62,385 nt of DNA from assembly GCA_903840415.1 (NCBI GenBank), contig CAIMFY010000038.1, forward strand, positions 1 to 62,385, written 5' to 3'. This DNA is from an uncultured Opitutia bacterium. Lineage in GTDB: Bacteria; Verrucomicrobiota; Verrucomicrobiia; Opitutales; Opitutaceae. This document shows, piece after piece, positions 8,032 through 16,467 of this stretch (its first letter is position 1; every line of letters starts with the position of its first letter). The notes beneath the pieces are model-generated. The model was not told the origin of the DNA. It ran no database searches and was given only the letters and a program-made list of their open reading frames with translations. Both the position numbers and the translations under genes were made by a program.

Positions 8032-10910
8032 ATTTTTGGAAAAACAAGGAAACCAAGCTAAGGGGAAAGCCCCGGACCGGTAATGTGCATACACCGGTCT
8101 CACAATCGCGCGCTCGAGTCGGCGTCCTCGCTGCGGTCATTGGCTTGGCGGCAGCGCTGAATTGTCTGGAGTCGGATGTGATTGGTGGCGCGCGGTTTTT
8201 TCTTGGCACCTTTGTGATCATTCCGTTTGTGCTTTCGAGTGAGCCCGTGTGGGCGATCTTGGCGGCTATGTTGGCGATGGCCCCGACGATCGTGACTTTG
8301 GGGCAGCCATTTGCATTCCTTCTCTCCGGTCTCGAGGCGACCTGGCTGGTGCTAGGCTTGCGCTACTCGCGCCGCCATGCCATCGTCGTTGACGGCGCGT
8401 TTTGGTTGCTGGCTGGTCTGCTGCTGATGCTGTGGTGGAATACGGAGGTGGGCTATATTCCACGCGACCTTGCGGGCGTGATGTTCGCAACTCGAGCGGT
8501 CACCGGGATAGCCGCCGTTGCGACCGGATCTTTTGTGCTCCACCATACCGCCCTCGGCGGGAGGTTGAGGGGCGGCGACACTAAAGCCAGCACGGTCCGC
8601 GAGGTGATATTCAACTCCGTCTTCATCCTCAGCCTGGTGCCGCTCACATTTGTGGTGCTCGGGGTTTCCATGGTGTCGCGTCGGGAGGTGGAATCCGAAG
8701 CAAATGAGCGCGCATTTTACGCGGCGCATGATGCCGTTCGCGAAATCGATCTGTTCTTCGAAATGCACCAATCTGCGCTGGTCAGCGTCGCGCGCGAGTG
8801 CGAGCAATCGTCTGACCGCACCGCGTCATTGCTTGAGGAAACCAAGCGGACTTATCCGCGATTTCTCACGATGCTGGTCGCCGACGCCACCGGGCATATC
8901 ACCCAGATAGCTCCAGGTGATCAACTCACCCGGCTGCGAGGAACGAGCGTGGCGGATCGCGATTACTTCCGCGCCGCTCGCGATTCCCGCCGGCCGTTTG
9001 TTTCGGGCGTGTTCCGCGGCCGGGGTTTCGGCCATGACACTCTGGTGGCGATGAGCATTCCCATGTTCTCCCGCAGCGGAAACTTTCTGGGCATTGTCGA
9101 GGCGTCGGTGCGAGTCGATTGGCTGGCCGAGGTGGCCGGCGGTTCCAACCTGCCGCAGAACATTCAGCTCGTGTTGGCGGATTCCGCCGGGCGGGTGATT
9201 TTCGCCGACAAGGACACCGGCCTGCATTCCCTGCAGCGCGTGCAGGACACGACCCTTGCACCCATGCTGAAATCGGGGGCAGGCATGGCGCAGTTCACCT
9301 CGGACCGGATCGAGCCTGATGGCACGGCACGGCGGGTGAGCAACCGGGCGGAACGATGCCGCACGGTGGGTATCCTGGTCATCGCACAATGGCCAATCCT
9401 CAATGCACTCGATAGCATGAAAACGGCCTATGCCATGCTGGCTGCCATTCTGCTCGGCATCGTCGGCACGGCTGCGCTGGTTGCGCGGATGGCGCACCGA
9501 CGTCTCTCGGCTCCGCTGGAGCGATTCGCTAGACACACGACGCGCCAGTTCGAAGCAGGTGCGGCGGCTTTGATTCCGCCGGCCGCCGGAGCCATCCCAC
9601 AGGAAGTGGCCAAGGTGTTCGAGACCTTCAACCGTCTGGCGGAGCGCCTCAATGAAACGATGGCCCAATTGCACCGCGACAATGCGGAACTCGACCGCCG
9701 GGTCGCCGAACGCACGCACGAAGCCGAAAAAAGCCGCGAGGAAGCCGAGGCCGCAAATCAGGCGAAGTCCGATTTTCTTGCGATGACCAGCCATGAAATC
9801 CGCACGCCACTCAATGCCATGAGGGGACTGGCTGAGGTCGTGGCGGCAAATCCCGCCGACCCGCAGGCTCCGGAACGGCTGCGCACGATTCACGACTCTG
9901 GCGCGCGTCTGCTCGGTGTCGTCAACGACCTGCTCGACCTTTCACGAGCCGAGGCCGGCAAGCTTGAGTTGCGTCCGGCACCGGTCGAGCTCGGCGCCCT
10001 CTGCGCTGAGCTGCGCACGCTTTTTTCTCTGCGCGCGGCGCAGCAGGGCTTGCGGTTTGAATTCGCCGTGGCACCGCCGCTGCCCTGCTGGCTGGAGACG
10101 GATGGACCGCGTCTGCAACAAGTATTGATAAACCTGATCGGCAACGCGTTCAAATTCACCCCCACGGGCGGCATCACGGTGCGCATCGAGCTCATTAACC
10201 AGCGAGACACCGAAGTGGAACTGCGTTTCGCGGTGGTCGACACCGGGCCAGGCATCTCGCCTGAAGAACAGAAACGGCTGTTTCAACCTTACGTCCAGCT
10301 TGCTGGTGCGGCATCCAACCGCCACCACGGCACCGGACTTGGGCTCTCGATCAGCCGGCGGCTCGTAGCATTGTTCGGCGGCGAGCTGACGCTGCGCAGC
10401 GAGCCCGGAAAAGGGGCGGAGTTTTTTTTCACCATTGTGGCTTTTTGCACCGCGCCGCCATCGTCGGTCATCCCAGAGGAATCAGAACTCTCGGCCTTGG
10501 CCGATTTACGGGTGCTCGCCGCGGATGACAACGCGATCAACCGCGAGGTCTTGCGCGGACTACTTGGGCAGCAGTTCAGCCACCTCGAGCTGGTGGACTC
10601 CGGGCGGGATGCCATCCGCGCACTCCAGGAGAAGTATTTCGACATCGCGATCATCGATTTGGAGATGCCGGAAATGGACGGGTTCCAGGTTGCGTGCACC
10701 GTCCGGTCGTGGCACGGGATGGAGGCGTCGCGCACGTGCCGCTTGATCGCGTTTTCGGCCCATCACCGAGCCGAGATATGGGAACGTTGCGACGCCGCCG
10801 GCTTTGATGATTTTGTCGAGAAGCCGGTTGAGCGATGTGAACTTCATCGCGCCCTGACCGACTGTTCGACGCTTGGCTGCTTCGACTGCAACTCAACGGC
10901 AAACTCGTAG
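7989..10910 (+). CDS. Membrane-bound Cache-domain hybrid histidine kinase (MASE-like/Cache/HisKA/HATPase/REC)
   Basis: 973 residues from this start; a start inside the next 100 nt is possible because of the overlap with the upstream fragment. Residues 45-185 hold about six membrane helices of a MASE-like input domain. Another helix at 208-230 precedes a periplasmic Cache-type sensor (230-470; ADRDYF and FRGRGFG signatures) and a helix at 478-500. A coiled coil follows, then HisKA H602 (SHEIRTPL), HATPase (N719, DTGPGI, GTGLGLS) and a C-terminal REC with D890 (IIDLEMPEMDG). It closely resembles the kinase at 57030-59456 in the membrane and Cache parts, so the two are paralogs. It ends 23 nt before the H-NOX gene, so it may share a transcript with the NO module. 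The ligand is unknown. Confidence 0.88.
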   Translation: MHQNDPSLDHSTGLNFWKNKETKLRGKPRTGNVHTPVSQSRARVGVLAAVIGLAAALNCLESDVIGGARFFLGTFVIIPFVLSSEPVWAILAAMLAMAPTIVTLGQPFAFLLSGLEATWLVLGLRYSRRHAIVVDGAFWLLAGLLLMLWWNTEVGYIPRDLAGVMFATRAVTGIAAVATGSFVLHHTALGGRLRGGDTKASTVREVIFNSVFILSLVPLTFVVLGVSMVSRREVESEANERAFYAAHDAVREIDLFFEMHQSALVSVARECEQSSDRTASLLEETKRTYPRFLTMLVADATGHITQIAPGDQLTRLRGTSVADRDYFRAARDSRRPFVSGVFRGRGFGHDTLVAMSIPMFSRSGNFLGIVEASVRVDWLAEVAGGSNLPQNIQLVLADSAGRVIFADKDTGLHSLQRVQDTTLAPMLKSGAGMAQFTSDRIEPDGTARRVSNRAERCRTVGILVIAQWPILNALDSMKTAYAMLAAILLGIVGTAALVARMAHRRLSAPLERFARHTTRQFEAGAAALIPPAAGAIPQEVAKVFETFNRLAERLNETMAQLHRDNAELDRRVAERTHEAEKSREEAEAANQAKSDFLAMTSHEIRTPLNAMRGLAEVVAANPADPQAPERLRTIHDSGARLLGVVNDLLDLSRAEAGKLELRPAPVELGALCAELRTLFSLRAAQQGLRFEFAVAPPLPCWLETDGPRLQQVLINLIGNAFKFTPTGGITVRIELINQRDTEVELRFAVVDTGPGISPEEQKRLFQPYVQLAGAASNRHHGTGLGLSISRRLVALFGGELTLRSEPGKGAEFFFTIVAFCTAPPSSVIPEESELSALADLRVLAADDNAINREVLRGLLGQQFSHLELVDSGRDAIRALQEKYFDIAIIDLEMPEMDGFQVACTVRSWHGMEASRTCRLIAFSAHHRAEIWERCDAAGFDDFVEKPVERCELHRALTDCSTLGCFDCNSTANS

Positions 10911-10933
10911 GAAAACCTCAAACCGATCCGCCC

Positions 10934-11476
10934 ATGTATGGAATGGTCAATAAAGCCATCGAAGAGATGGTGGTCAGCGCCCACGGCGAAGCCGCCTGGG
11001 TCGAAATCAAACGCCGCGCCGGCGTCACCGAAGAAATCTTCATCAGCGATGAGGGCTATTCAGACGAGATCACCTACAAGCTGGTGGGTGCCGCCAGTGA
11101 GGTCATGGGCACACCCGCGGAAAAAATCCTGCACGCTTTCGGCGAGCATTGGGTCCTCAACACCGCGAAAAAAGGCTATGGCCCGATGATGACCGCCGGT
11201 GGTCGCACCCTGCGCGATTTCTTGACGAACCTGCCGCATTTTCATGACCGCGTGGCGATGATTTATCCGAATCTCGCTCCGCCCCGCTTCGAAATTGCAG
11301 ACGACGGGGAGCGCTCGCTGCGGCTGCACTACCGCTCGCACCGGACCGGCTTAACCGCGTTCATGGAGGGCCTGCTCAGCGGTCTGGGCAAAATGTTCGC
11401 CACGCCGATCCGCGTGACGCTGGAGGCTTCCAAGGCGGCCGGCGCTGACCATGATATCTTCCTCGTCCAATGGTAA
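10934..11476 (+). CDS. H-NOX heme-binding nitric oxide sensor
   Basis: 180 residues, the usual size of a stand-alone H-NOX (HNOB, PF07700). It starts with the family hallmark MYGMVNKAIEEMV. H104 in the LPHFHDRV segment aligns with the proximal heme ligand. Y133-x-S135-x-R137 is the YxSxR motif that holds the heme propionates. PxM/GxG turns near 84-90 also fit. Family knowledge: facultative-anaerobe H-NOX proteins bind NO at sub-nanomolar levels and control a neighbouring kinase or cyclase. Here the next gene, overlapping by 7 nt, is a histidine kinase with an HNOBA partner domain, which supports that role. Gas selectivity (NO only or also O2) cannot be read by eye. Confidence 0.93.
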   Translation: MYGMVNKAIEEMVVSAHGEAAWVEIKRRAGVTEEIFISDEGYSDEITYKLVGAASEVMGTPAEKILHAFGEHWVLNTAKKGYGPMMTAGGRTLRDFLTNLPHFHDRVAMIYPNLAPPRFEIADDGERSLRLHYRSHRTGLTAFMEGLLSGLGKMFATPIRVTLEASKAAGADHDIFLVQW

Positions 11477-12669
11477 ACGAAACTAATCCAAGTCCCACCT
11501 GTTTTACCGCGGCCGAGTTCGACGCGGTATTCCCCTTTCACGTCAGTTTTGGCCGGGATGGCCTGGTCGCCGACGTCGGGCTTTCACTGCGCAAGCTGGC
11601 CGACGGAGTGCGGCCCGGAGTAAAATTTGCCGAGGTGTTTGCGCCGAAACGCCCGGAGGAGCCTTTCGCATGGGAGGGATTGACGGTGGCTGCGAGACGG
11701 CTCTATGTCATCCGGGAGTGTGCCACTGGCACGGTGCTCCGGGGACAGTTCATGGTATTGAACGAAAAGATGTTCTTCCTCGGATCGCCTTGGCTCGCGG
11801 ACAGTGCAGAAATGGAAGCCCGCGGTCTCACGCTCAATGATTTTGCCGTGCATGACCCGACGCTTGATTTGCTGCAGGTGCTGCAATTGCAAAGAATCGT
11901 CGCCGAAGATCTGAAAAATCAGACTGCCCGGCTCAAGGCGCAGAGCACCCAAGTCGTCGAAGCGGCGCGGGCAAAGGATGTCTTCCTCTCGAGCATCAGC
12001 CACGAATTGCGCACTCCCCTCACCGGGATTCTCGGCATGTCGGAAATCCTTGCTGCCCAGTTGCACGGCCCTTTGAACGAGAGGCAAGTGCAGGACGCCA
12101 AGATCATTCACACCAGCGGCAGCAACCTGCTGAAGTTGATCAACAACATCATTGACCTCGCCAAGGTCGGTGCCGGGCACGCGGAACTGAAGAAGGAAAA
12201 TTTCCCGATCGAGAGCTTTTGCGTTCCGGCCTTCGAGCGGGTCCGGGCGTTGGCGCTACCACGTCGGCAGCACATTACGTTTACCAACGAAGCAACCGGC
12301 GCGCGGGTGGCGGTCGATTCGCGCCGGATGACCGAAGTATTGACCAACCTGCTGAACAATGCCGCCAAGTTCACTGACGAAGGCGGCGAATTCGGCCTGC
12401 GCGTGACCGCTTCGCAGCGCGAAGTGCGTTTCGAGGTTTGGGACCACGGGATCGGCATCGATCCGGAGAATGTCGCGAAGCTTTTTCAACCCTTTGTGCA
12501 ACTCGATGGCCGACTCACCCGCCGTTTTGATGGCACAGGAATCGGGCTGGCTTTGGTCAAACAATGGGTGGACCTGCATGGCGGCCGCGTCGAAGTCGAA
12601 AGTGAGCGAGGCGTAGGCTCCCGCTTCATTGTCATCCTTGGCCGCGTCGACGGTGGTGGCCAAGGATGA
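11470..12669 (+). CDS. H-NOX-associated (HNOBA) histidine kinase
   Basis: 399 residues, soluble. Residues 14-160 form an HNOBA domain (PF07701), the PAS-like and coiled partner of H-NOX known from soluble guanylate cyclase. Clear marks are FPFHVSF, the central MFFLGSPW strand and LTLNDFAVHDPTLDLL followed by a signalling helix. HisKA has H178 in SHELRTPL; HATPase has the NLLNNAAKF N box, DHGIGI and GTGIGLAL. Its start overlaps the H-NOX stop by 7 nt, implying translational coupling and a stoichiometric complex. Prediction from known HnoX/HnoK pairs: NO-bound H-NOX inhibits autophosphorylation. It has no receiver of its own; candidate recipients are the REC domains of the next gene and of the LuxR-type regulator at 14329. 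Confidence 0.9.
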   Translation: MVNETNPSPTCFTAAEFDAVFPFHVSFGRDGLVADVGLSLRKLADGVRPGVKFAEVFAPKRPEEPFAWEGLTVAARRLYVIRECATGTVLRGQFMVLNEKMFFLGSPWLADSAEMEARGLTLNDFAVHDPTLDLLQVLQLQRIVAEDLKNQTARLKAQSTQVVEAARAKDVFLSSISHELRTPLTGILGMSEILAAQLHGPLNERQVQDAKIIHTSGSNLLKLINNIIDLAKVGAGHAELKKENFPIESFCVPAFERVRALALPRRQHITFTNEATGARVAVDSRRMTEVLTNLLNNAAKFTDEGGEFGLRVTASQREVRFEVWDHGIGIDPENVAKLFQPFVQLDGRLTRRFDGTGIGLALVKQWVDLHGGRVEVESERGVGSRFIVILGRVDGGGQG

Positions 12670-12721
12670 GATTGAGTGCCGGAGGAATTTTCGCGTAGCT
12701 GTCTACTCCACCCGCTTAAGT

Positions 12722-14332
12722 ATGCGCCCACTCGCGACTATCCTGATCGTCGACGACAACGAGACCAATCGATTCGCGTTGCGCATGCAACTCGAAGCGC
12801 TGGACTATGCGGTATTGGAAGCAAACGACGGCGTGGATGCGCTTGAACTCCTCGGACGCCAAGCAGTCGACGGGGTCGTTTCCGACATCCTGATGCCCCG
12901 GATGGATGGCTATCGACTGTGCCAAGAAATTCGCCGGCACGAACGCCTGCGGCATCTGCCGATCGTGGTCTACACCGCCACCTATATCGCGCCCGAGGAT
13001 GAAAAGCTTGCGCTTCGCAGCGGGGCCGACCGTTACCTGATGAAGCCAGCGCCGCTGGCGGCGTTGCGGCAAACCATGAGCGAGGTGCTGAACACTCCCG
13101 TGAGGCCGGCGCTGCAGCCACGCTCGTCAGATGACCAGACGGTCATGCGGGAATACAATGCGGTGCTGATTAACAAGCTTGAGGAGAAGACCCGCGAGTT
13201 GGAGGCGAAAAATGTCGAGTTGGCCGCCGTCAACACCGCGTTGGAAGAAAGCCGCGCCCGCGCCGCTGGCATCATCGCCTCGGCGATGGATGCCATCGTG
13301 ACGGTCGACCAAGACGATTGCATCGTGGTGTTCAATGCGGCAGCGGAAACCATGTTTCGCGTTGCCGCGGCCGCAATGATCGGGCGTTCGATCGAGGATT
13401 TGCTGCCGGAGCGGCTGCGCCGGGGCGCGAGCGGATCCACACGGCCGTGGCCAGGGGCGAGTGCTACGAGCCAGGAGTTTTTGGCCAGCGGCACCATTGC
13501 CGGCCTGCGATCCGACGGAACGGAATTTCCCCTCGAGGCATCGCTGTCGTATGTCGAGGTTGCTGGCCGCAAACTCGCCACGGTGATCCTCCGCGATATT
13601 ACCGAGCGCAAACGCGCCGAGCAGGCGCTGCGCTTAGCGTCGGAGCAGATGCGCGCTCTGGCGCTGCGTCTGGAAAACATTCGCGAACAAGAGCGCACGC
13701 GAATAGCCAGGGAAATTCACGACGTGCTGGCGCAGGAACTGACACGGTTGAAGATCGATCTGGTTTGGCTGGCGAAACGCGCGGCCAAGCTGATCGACGA
13801 GACGACCCGGCCGCTCGTGAGTGGCCGCATTACTGATGCGCTGGCCCAGACAGATGTCGCCATTTCCACGGTTCAGCGCATTGCGACCGAGCTTCGCCCC
13901 GTGATCCTCGATAGTCTCGGACTGCCCGCCGCGGTCGAGTGGCAGGCGGAGGACTTCTCGCGCCGCGCCGGCATTGAATGCCATGCGTCCGTGCCCGGCG
14001 GCGAATTTTCGCTCGATCGGGAGCGCGCCACCGCGCTATTCCGCATCTTGCAGGAGAGCCTCACTAACATCGCGCGGCATGCCCAAGCGTCACGAATCGA
14101 CATTCAACTCGCGACGATCGAAGGCTACGTGATGCTGACGGTGCGCGACGACGGCCGCGGGATCACCGCGGAGCAACTGGCCGATCCCTTCTCGATCGGG
14201 CTGATGGGAATGCGCGAACGCGCCCAAACGTTTGGCGGCACCATGGAGATTGCACCGGCTGGCGCCGGCGGCACCGTAGTGGCTGTCCGACTGCCGCTCG
14301 CTCCACCCGAACGCACGCCGGTTTCGCCATGA
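12722..14332 (+). CDS. REC-PAS-HisKA_3 sensor kinase of NarX/DegS type
   Basis: 536 residues from the ATG at 12722. An upstream in-frame start at 12629 would add 31 residues without domain character and overlap the previous gene. REC 1-125 carries DD at 11-12, D55 (VSDILMPRMDG) and K108. A coiled linker leads to PAS 180-300. The HisKA_3 dimerisation domain has H333 in AREIHDVLAQ and is followed by a NarX-type HATPase (DDGRGI, GLMGMRERA). HisKA_3 kinases pair with LuxR-type response regulators, and exactly such a gene follows with a 4-nt overlap (ATGA). The N-terminal receiver makes it a plausible relay point: HNOBA kinase to this REC, modulating output to the regulator. Confidence 0.9.
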   Translation: MRPLATILIVDDNETNRFALRMQLEALDYAVLEANDGVDALELLGRQAVDGVVSDILMPRMDGYRLCQEIRRHERLRHLPIVVYTATYIAPEDEKLALRSGADRYLMKPAPLAALRQTMSEVLNTPVRPALQPRSSDDQTVMREYNAVLINKLEEKTRELEAKNVELAAVNTALEESRARAAGIIASAMDAIVTVDQDDCIVVFNAAAETMFRVAAAAMIGRSIEDLLPERLRRGASGSTRPWPGASATSQEFLASGTIAGLRSDGTEFPLEASLSYVEVAGRKLATVILRDITERKRAEQALRLASEQMRALALRLENIREQERTRIAREIHDVLAQELTRLKIDLVWLAKRAAKLIDETTRPLVSGRITDALAQTDVAISTVQRIATELRPVILDSLGLPAAVEWQAEDFSRRAGIECHASVPGGEFSLDRERATALFRILQESLTNIARHAQASRIDIQLATIEGYVMLTVRDDGRGITAEQLADPFSIGLMGMRERAQTFGGTMEIAPAGAGGTVVAVRLPLAPPERTPVSP

Positions 14333-14967
14333 AACGCATCTTAATCGCCGACGATCACGTAATACTCCGGCAAGGATTAAAGCAGATCCTGGTCGACGAG
14401 TTTGCCAACGCTCGGTTCGGCGAGGCGGGCGACGCCACGCAGGCGCTGGCCCTGCTGCACAAGCAGACCTGGGACGTGTTGATCCTCGACATCAACATGC
14501 CCGGGCGAAATGGCTTTGAGGTCCTCGACGAAGTTAAACGCCATTTCCCCTTTCTCCCGGTGTTGGTGCTCAGTTCGACCCCCGAGGATCAGCTTGGCCT
14601 GCGGGCCATCAAGGGTGGTGCCGCGGGCTACCTCAACAAGCAAACGGCACCCGAGCAACTTGTCGAAGCCGTGGAGACAGTCTTAACCGGAGATCGCTTC
14701 ATCACCCCGACGCTCGCATCGCGACTCGCGGCGGAGTTTCACCGTGGCGGCGATCGCCCAAGTCACGAATTGCTTTCCGATCGGGAGTTGCAGGTTTTTA
14801 AGCTCACCGCCGCGGGAAAATCGGTTAAGGAGATCGCGGCGGAGCTTTCGTTGAGCGCCAAGACGATCAGCACTTTTCGCAGCAGAGTTTTCGAAAAACT
14901 AGGTGTGAAGAATGACGTGGAGTTAGTCCGTTACGCGCAGCAGCACGGCTTGCTTCAGGGCGATTAG
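14329..14967 (+). CDS. NarL/FixJ-family response regulator
   Basis: 212 residues. REC domain 1-120 has DD at 8-9, D54 (LILDINMPG), a conserved Ser/Thr in VLSST and K in LNKQTAP. The C-terminal LuxR-type HTH (about 145-205) carries LSDRELQVFKL, IAAELSLSAKTIS and the recognition helix region FRSRVFEKLG. It overlaps the upstream kinase by 4 nt and ends the NO module, so it is the likely DNA-binding output. A perfect 9-bp inverted repeat lies 19 nt after its stop and about 250 nt before the sigma-factor gene. NarL-type regulators bind such dyads, so that site is a natural target candidate. Confidence 0.92.
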   Translation: MKRILIADDHVILRQGLKQILVDEFANARFGEAGDATQALALLHKQTWDVLILDINMPGRNGFEVLDEVKRHFPFLPVLVLSSTPEDQLGLRAIKGGAAGYLNKQTAPEQLVEAVETVLTGDRFITPTLASRLAAEFHRGGDRPSHELLSDRELQVFKLTAAGKSVKEIAAELSLSAKTISTFRSRVFEKLGVKNDVELVRYAQQHGLLQGD

Positions 14968-14985
14968 AAAGGCGGCGCGGGTGTG

Positions 14986-15009
14986 GTTTGTAGGGAAAAT
15001 CCTACAAAC
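14986..15009. promoter_or_regulatory. Perfect inverted repeat, candidate operator upstream of the sigma gene
   Basis: Arms GTTTGTAGG (14986-14994) and CCTACAAAC (15001-15009) are perfectly complementary around a 6-nt spacer. A third half-site CCTACAAA sits at 15023-15030 in direct orientation to the right arm. A second small hairpin (TCCCGC/GCGGGA, 15041-15057) follows. There is no T-run, so a classical terminator is unlikely. The spacing and symmetry suit a dimeric LuxR/NarL-type regulator. The region 14968-15255 otherwise holds no gene. Confidence 0.45.
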
Positions 15010-15255
15010 GGACGCGCCGCAGCCTACAAATCTATCAGGCTCCCGCCAATAGCGGGAATCTGCTGCCTCAGCGATAATGGCGGCGATGAATTCAACGCCT
15101 CTTTCCATTCGCATGCCGCACCCACTCCGCAGCCGGATCAATTGCATGGCTGGCGGTTCCAATGGCCGAAGCACGGTCACTCCCCAGCGCGCCCACACAT
15201 CCGCGGACGGCACCTCATTTTCACTCTAAACCCTCCGTCAACTACTCGCACTTCC

Positions 15256-16050
15256 ATGTATATCGAATCCCTCATCTCCACCTCAGAGTCCAACTCGCCG
15301 TTCGTTGATTCGTGGCAGGACGACGCCGATTCCGCGGCTCCGGTCAACGAACAGGAGTTGATCGAAAATCACCTTCACCTTGTGCGTTCCGCCGTCGCAC
15401 GCATCAAGCGGACCGTGCCGGCCCATATCGATGCTGATGATCTTTACAGCATCGGCCTCGCTGGCTTGGTGTCCGCGGTGCGCAAGTTCAACCCTATCCA
15501 AGGCCGGACTTTCGCGGGCTATGCCGCCATGCGGGTTCGGGGCGCCATGCTGGATGAGTTGCGTCGACTCGACACCTGTTCAAGACGGGCCCGCGCCCGG
15601 TCCCGCCAGCTCAAAGCCGCGACCAATGAACTCGAGCAGAAGTTCGGGCGCGAGGTCACGGATGCGGAAGTTTGCTCTTCCCTTGGCTTGAGCCGGGGCG
15701 AATACAAAAAGTGGGTGAATGAGGCGCAACCGGTGGGCTTTGTCGCCATTGATCGCCAGTCGAGATTCGAGGATGGCGATGGTCCATCGCTGCACGACTT
15801 GATCGCCGACGAAAACGACCAGACGGGCCGCGATCAGATCGACAAAGAGGAACTGGCGGAATTGCTGGCCAAGCAGATCGAAGAGCTTCCCAGCCAGAAA
15901 AAACAGATCCTCGCCATGTATTACTACGAAAACATGCGCATCGGCGAAATCGCGAAGGTGTTTGGTGTCACTTCATCGAGGATCAGCCAGGTTCATTCGC
16001 GAACTCTCAATGAACTGCGTGACTGTTTGTCGGTGGCTCGGGAGCAGTAA
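15256..16050 (+). CDS. FliA/WhiG-family (sigma-28 type) RNA polymerase sigma factor
   Basis: 264 residues from the ATG at 15256; the same frame is open upstream to 14983, but that extension has no conserved content. Region 2 (about 35-105) contains LIENHLHLVRSAV, DADDLYSIGLAGL and FAGYAAMRVRGAMLDELR. Region 3 (110-165) has RARARSRQ and a variant helix set. Region 4 ends the protein with IEELPSQKKQIL and the HTH IGEIAKVFGVTSSRISQVHSR. The lack of region 1.1 and the AMRVRGAMLDELRRLD signature mark the FliA/WhiG/SigB-F group. No flagellar genes are in the window; instead it stands at the border of the polysaccharide island. Sigma-28-like motifs precede several of that island's operons, so a role in EPS and surface-protein expression is the favoured inference. 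Confidence 0.9.
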   Translation: MYIESLISTSESNSPFVDSWQDDADSAAPVNEQELIENHLHLVRSAVARIKRTVPAHIDADDLYSIGLAGLVSAVRKFNPIQGRTFAGYAAMRVRGAMLDELRRLDTCSRRARARSRQLKAATNELEQKFGREVTDAEVCSSLGLSRGEYKKWVNEAQPVGFVAIDRQSRFEDGDGPSLHDLIADENDQTGRDQIDKEELAELLAKQIEELPSQKKQILAMYYYENMRIGEIAKVFGVTSSRISQVHSRTLNELRDCLSVAREQ

Positions 16051-16080
16051 CCTCCCGGTTCGGGCAGATTGTGATGGCCG

Positions 16081-16467
16081 CTACCAATTCAAGGCGCGCT
16101 GCCAAATTCCACGCTCACTCGTTGAAGTGATCGCGCCCGACGAATCGAGGCGAAGGGTGACAATGGGCGAATAACGCCAGTCGAAGTTTTCGCGCAGGAT
16201 CGGTTCTTCTGACCATGCGGTCACCTTGACGACGACCTCGACGGCTCCACCGGAATGCACGCGAAGCCGTCGGCTTTCCTGAGGCTCGAGTTCGCGCATC
16301 GTCCAGTGCTCCTGGCCGGCCCGAAGGCTAATTTCGGTGATCGGCTCGGCGCTGTCGTTGTAGACCACTAGCCAGTCACCTGACTCGAGCGCCCACATTA
16401 CCAGCGCCGCGACTAAAGGCAGCAGCACGACGATCGCGATCCGGCGCTGCCGCTTGGTTCGAATCAT
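16081..16467 (-). CDS. Small single-pass membrane protein, unknown function
   Basis: 128 residues from the ATG at 16467, which overlaps the stop of the upstream ligase gene by 4 nt (ATGA). An alternative ATG at 16485 would add six residues. Residues 1-6 are basic and 7-25 form one membrane helix. The remainder is an exported or periplasmic beta-rich domain with regular alternation of hydrophobic residues and repeated E/R pairs, ending in Trp. No family recognised. As the last gene after a glycosyltransferase and a polymerase/ligase it probably serves the same polysaccharide. Confidence 0.65.
   Translation of the reverse strand: MIRTKRQRRIAIVVLLPLVAALVMWALESGDWLVVYNDSAEPITEISLRAGQEHWTMRELEPQESRRLRVHSGGAVEVVVKVTAWSEEPILRENFDWRYSPIVTLRLDSSGAITSTSERGIWQRALNW

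Noticed and set aside
8826-9893. 355-codon open frame antisense to the Cache kinase
   Set aside because: It is the mirror of a well-supported gene; its translation has no recognisable fold and is His/Arg-rich as expected for antisense of GC-rich coding DNA.
15041-15057. Hairpin TCCCGC/GCGGGA as terminator of the NO module
   Set aside because: Only a 6-bp stem and no following T-run; too weak to annotate as a terminator.
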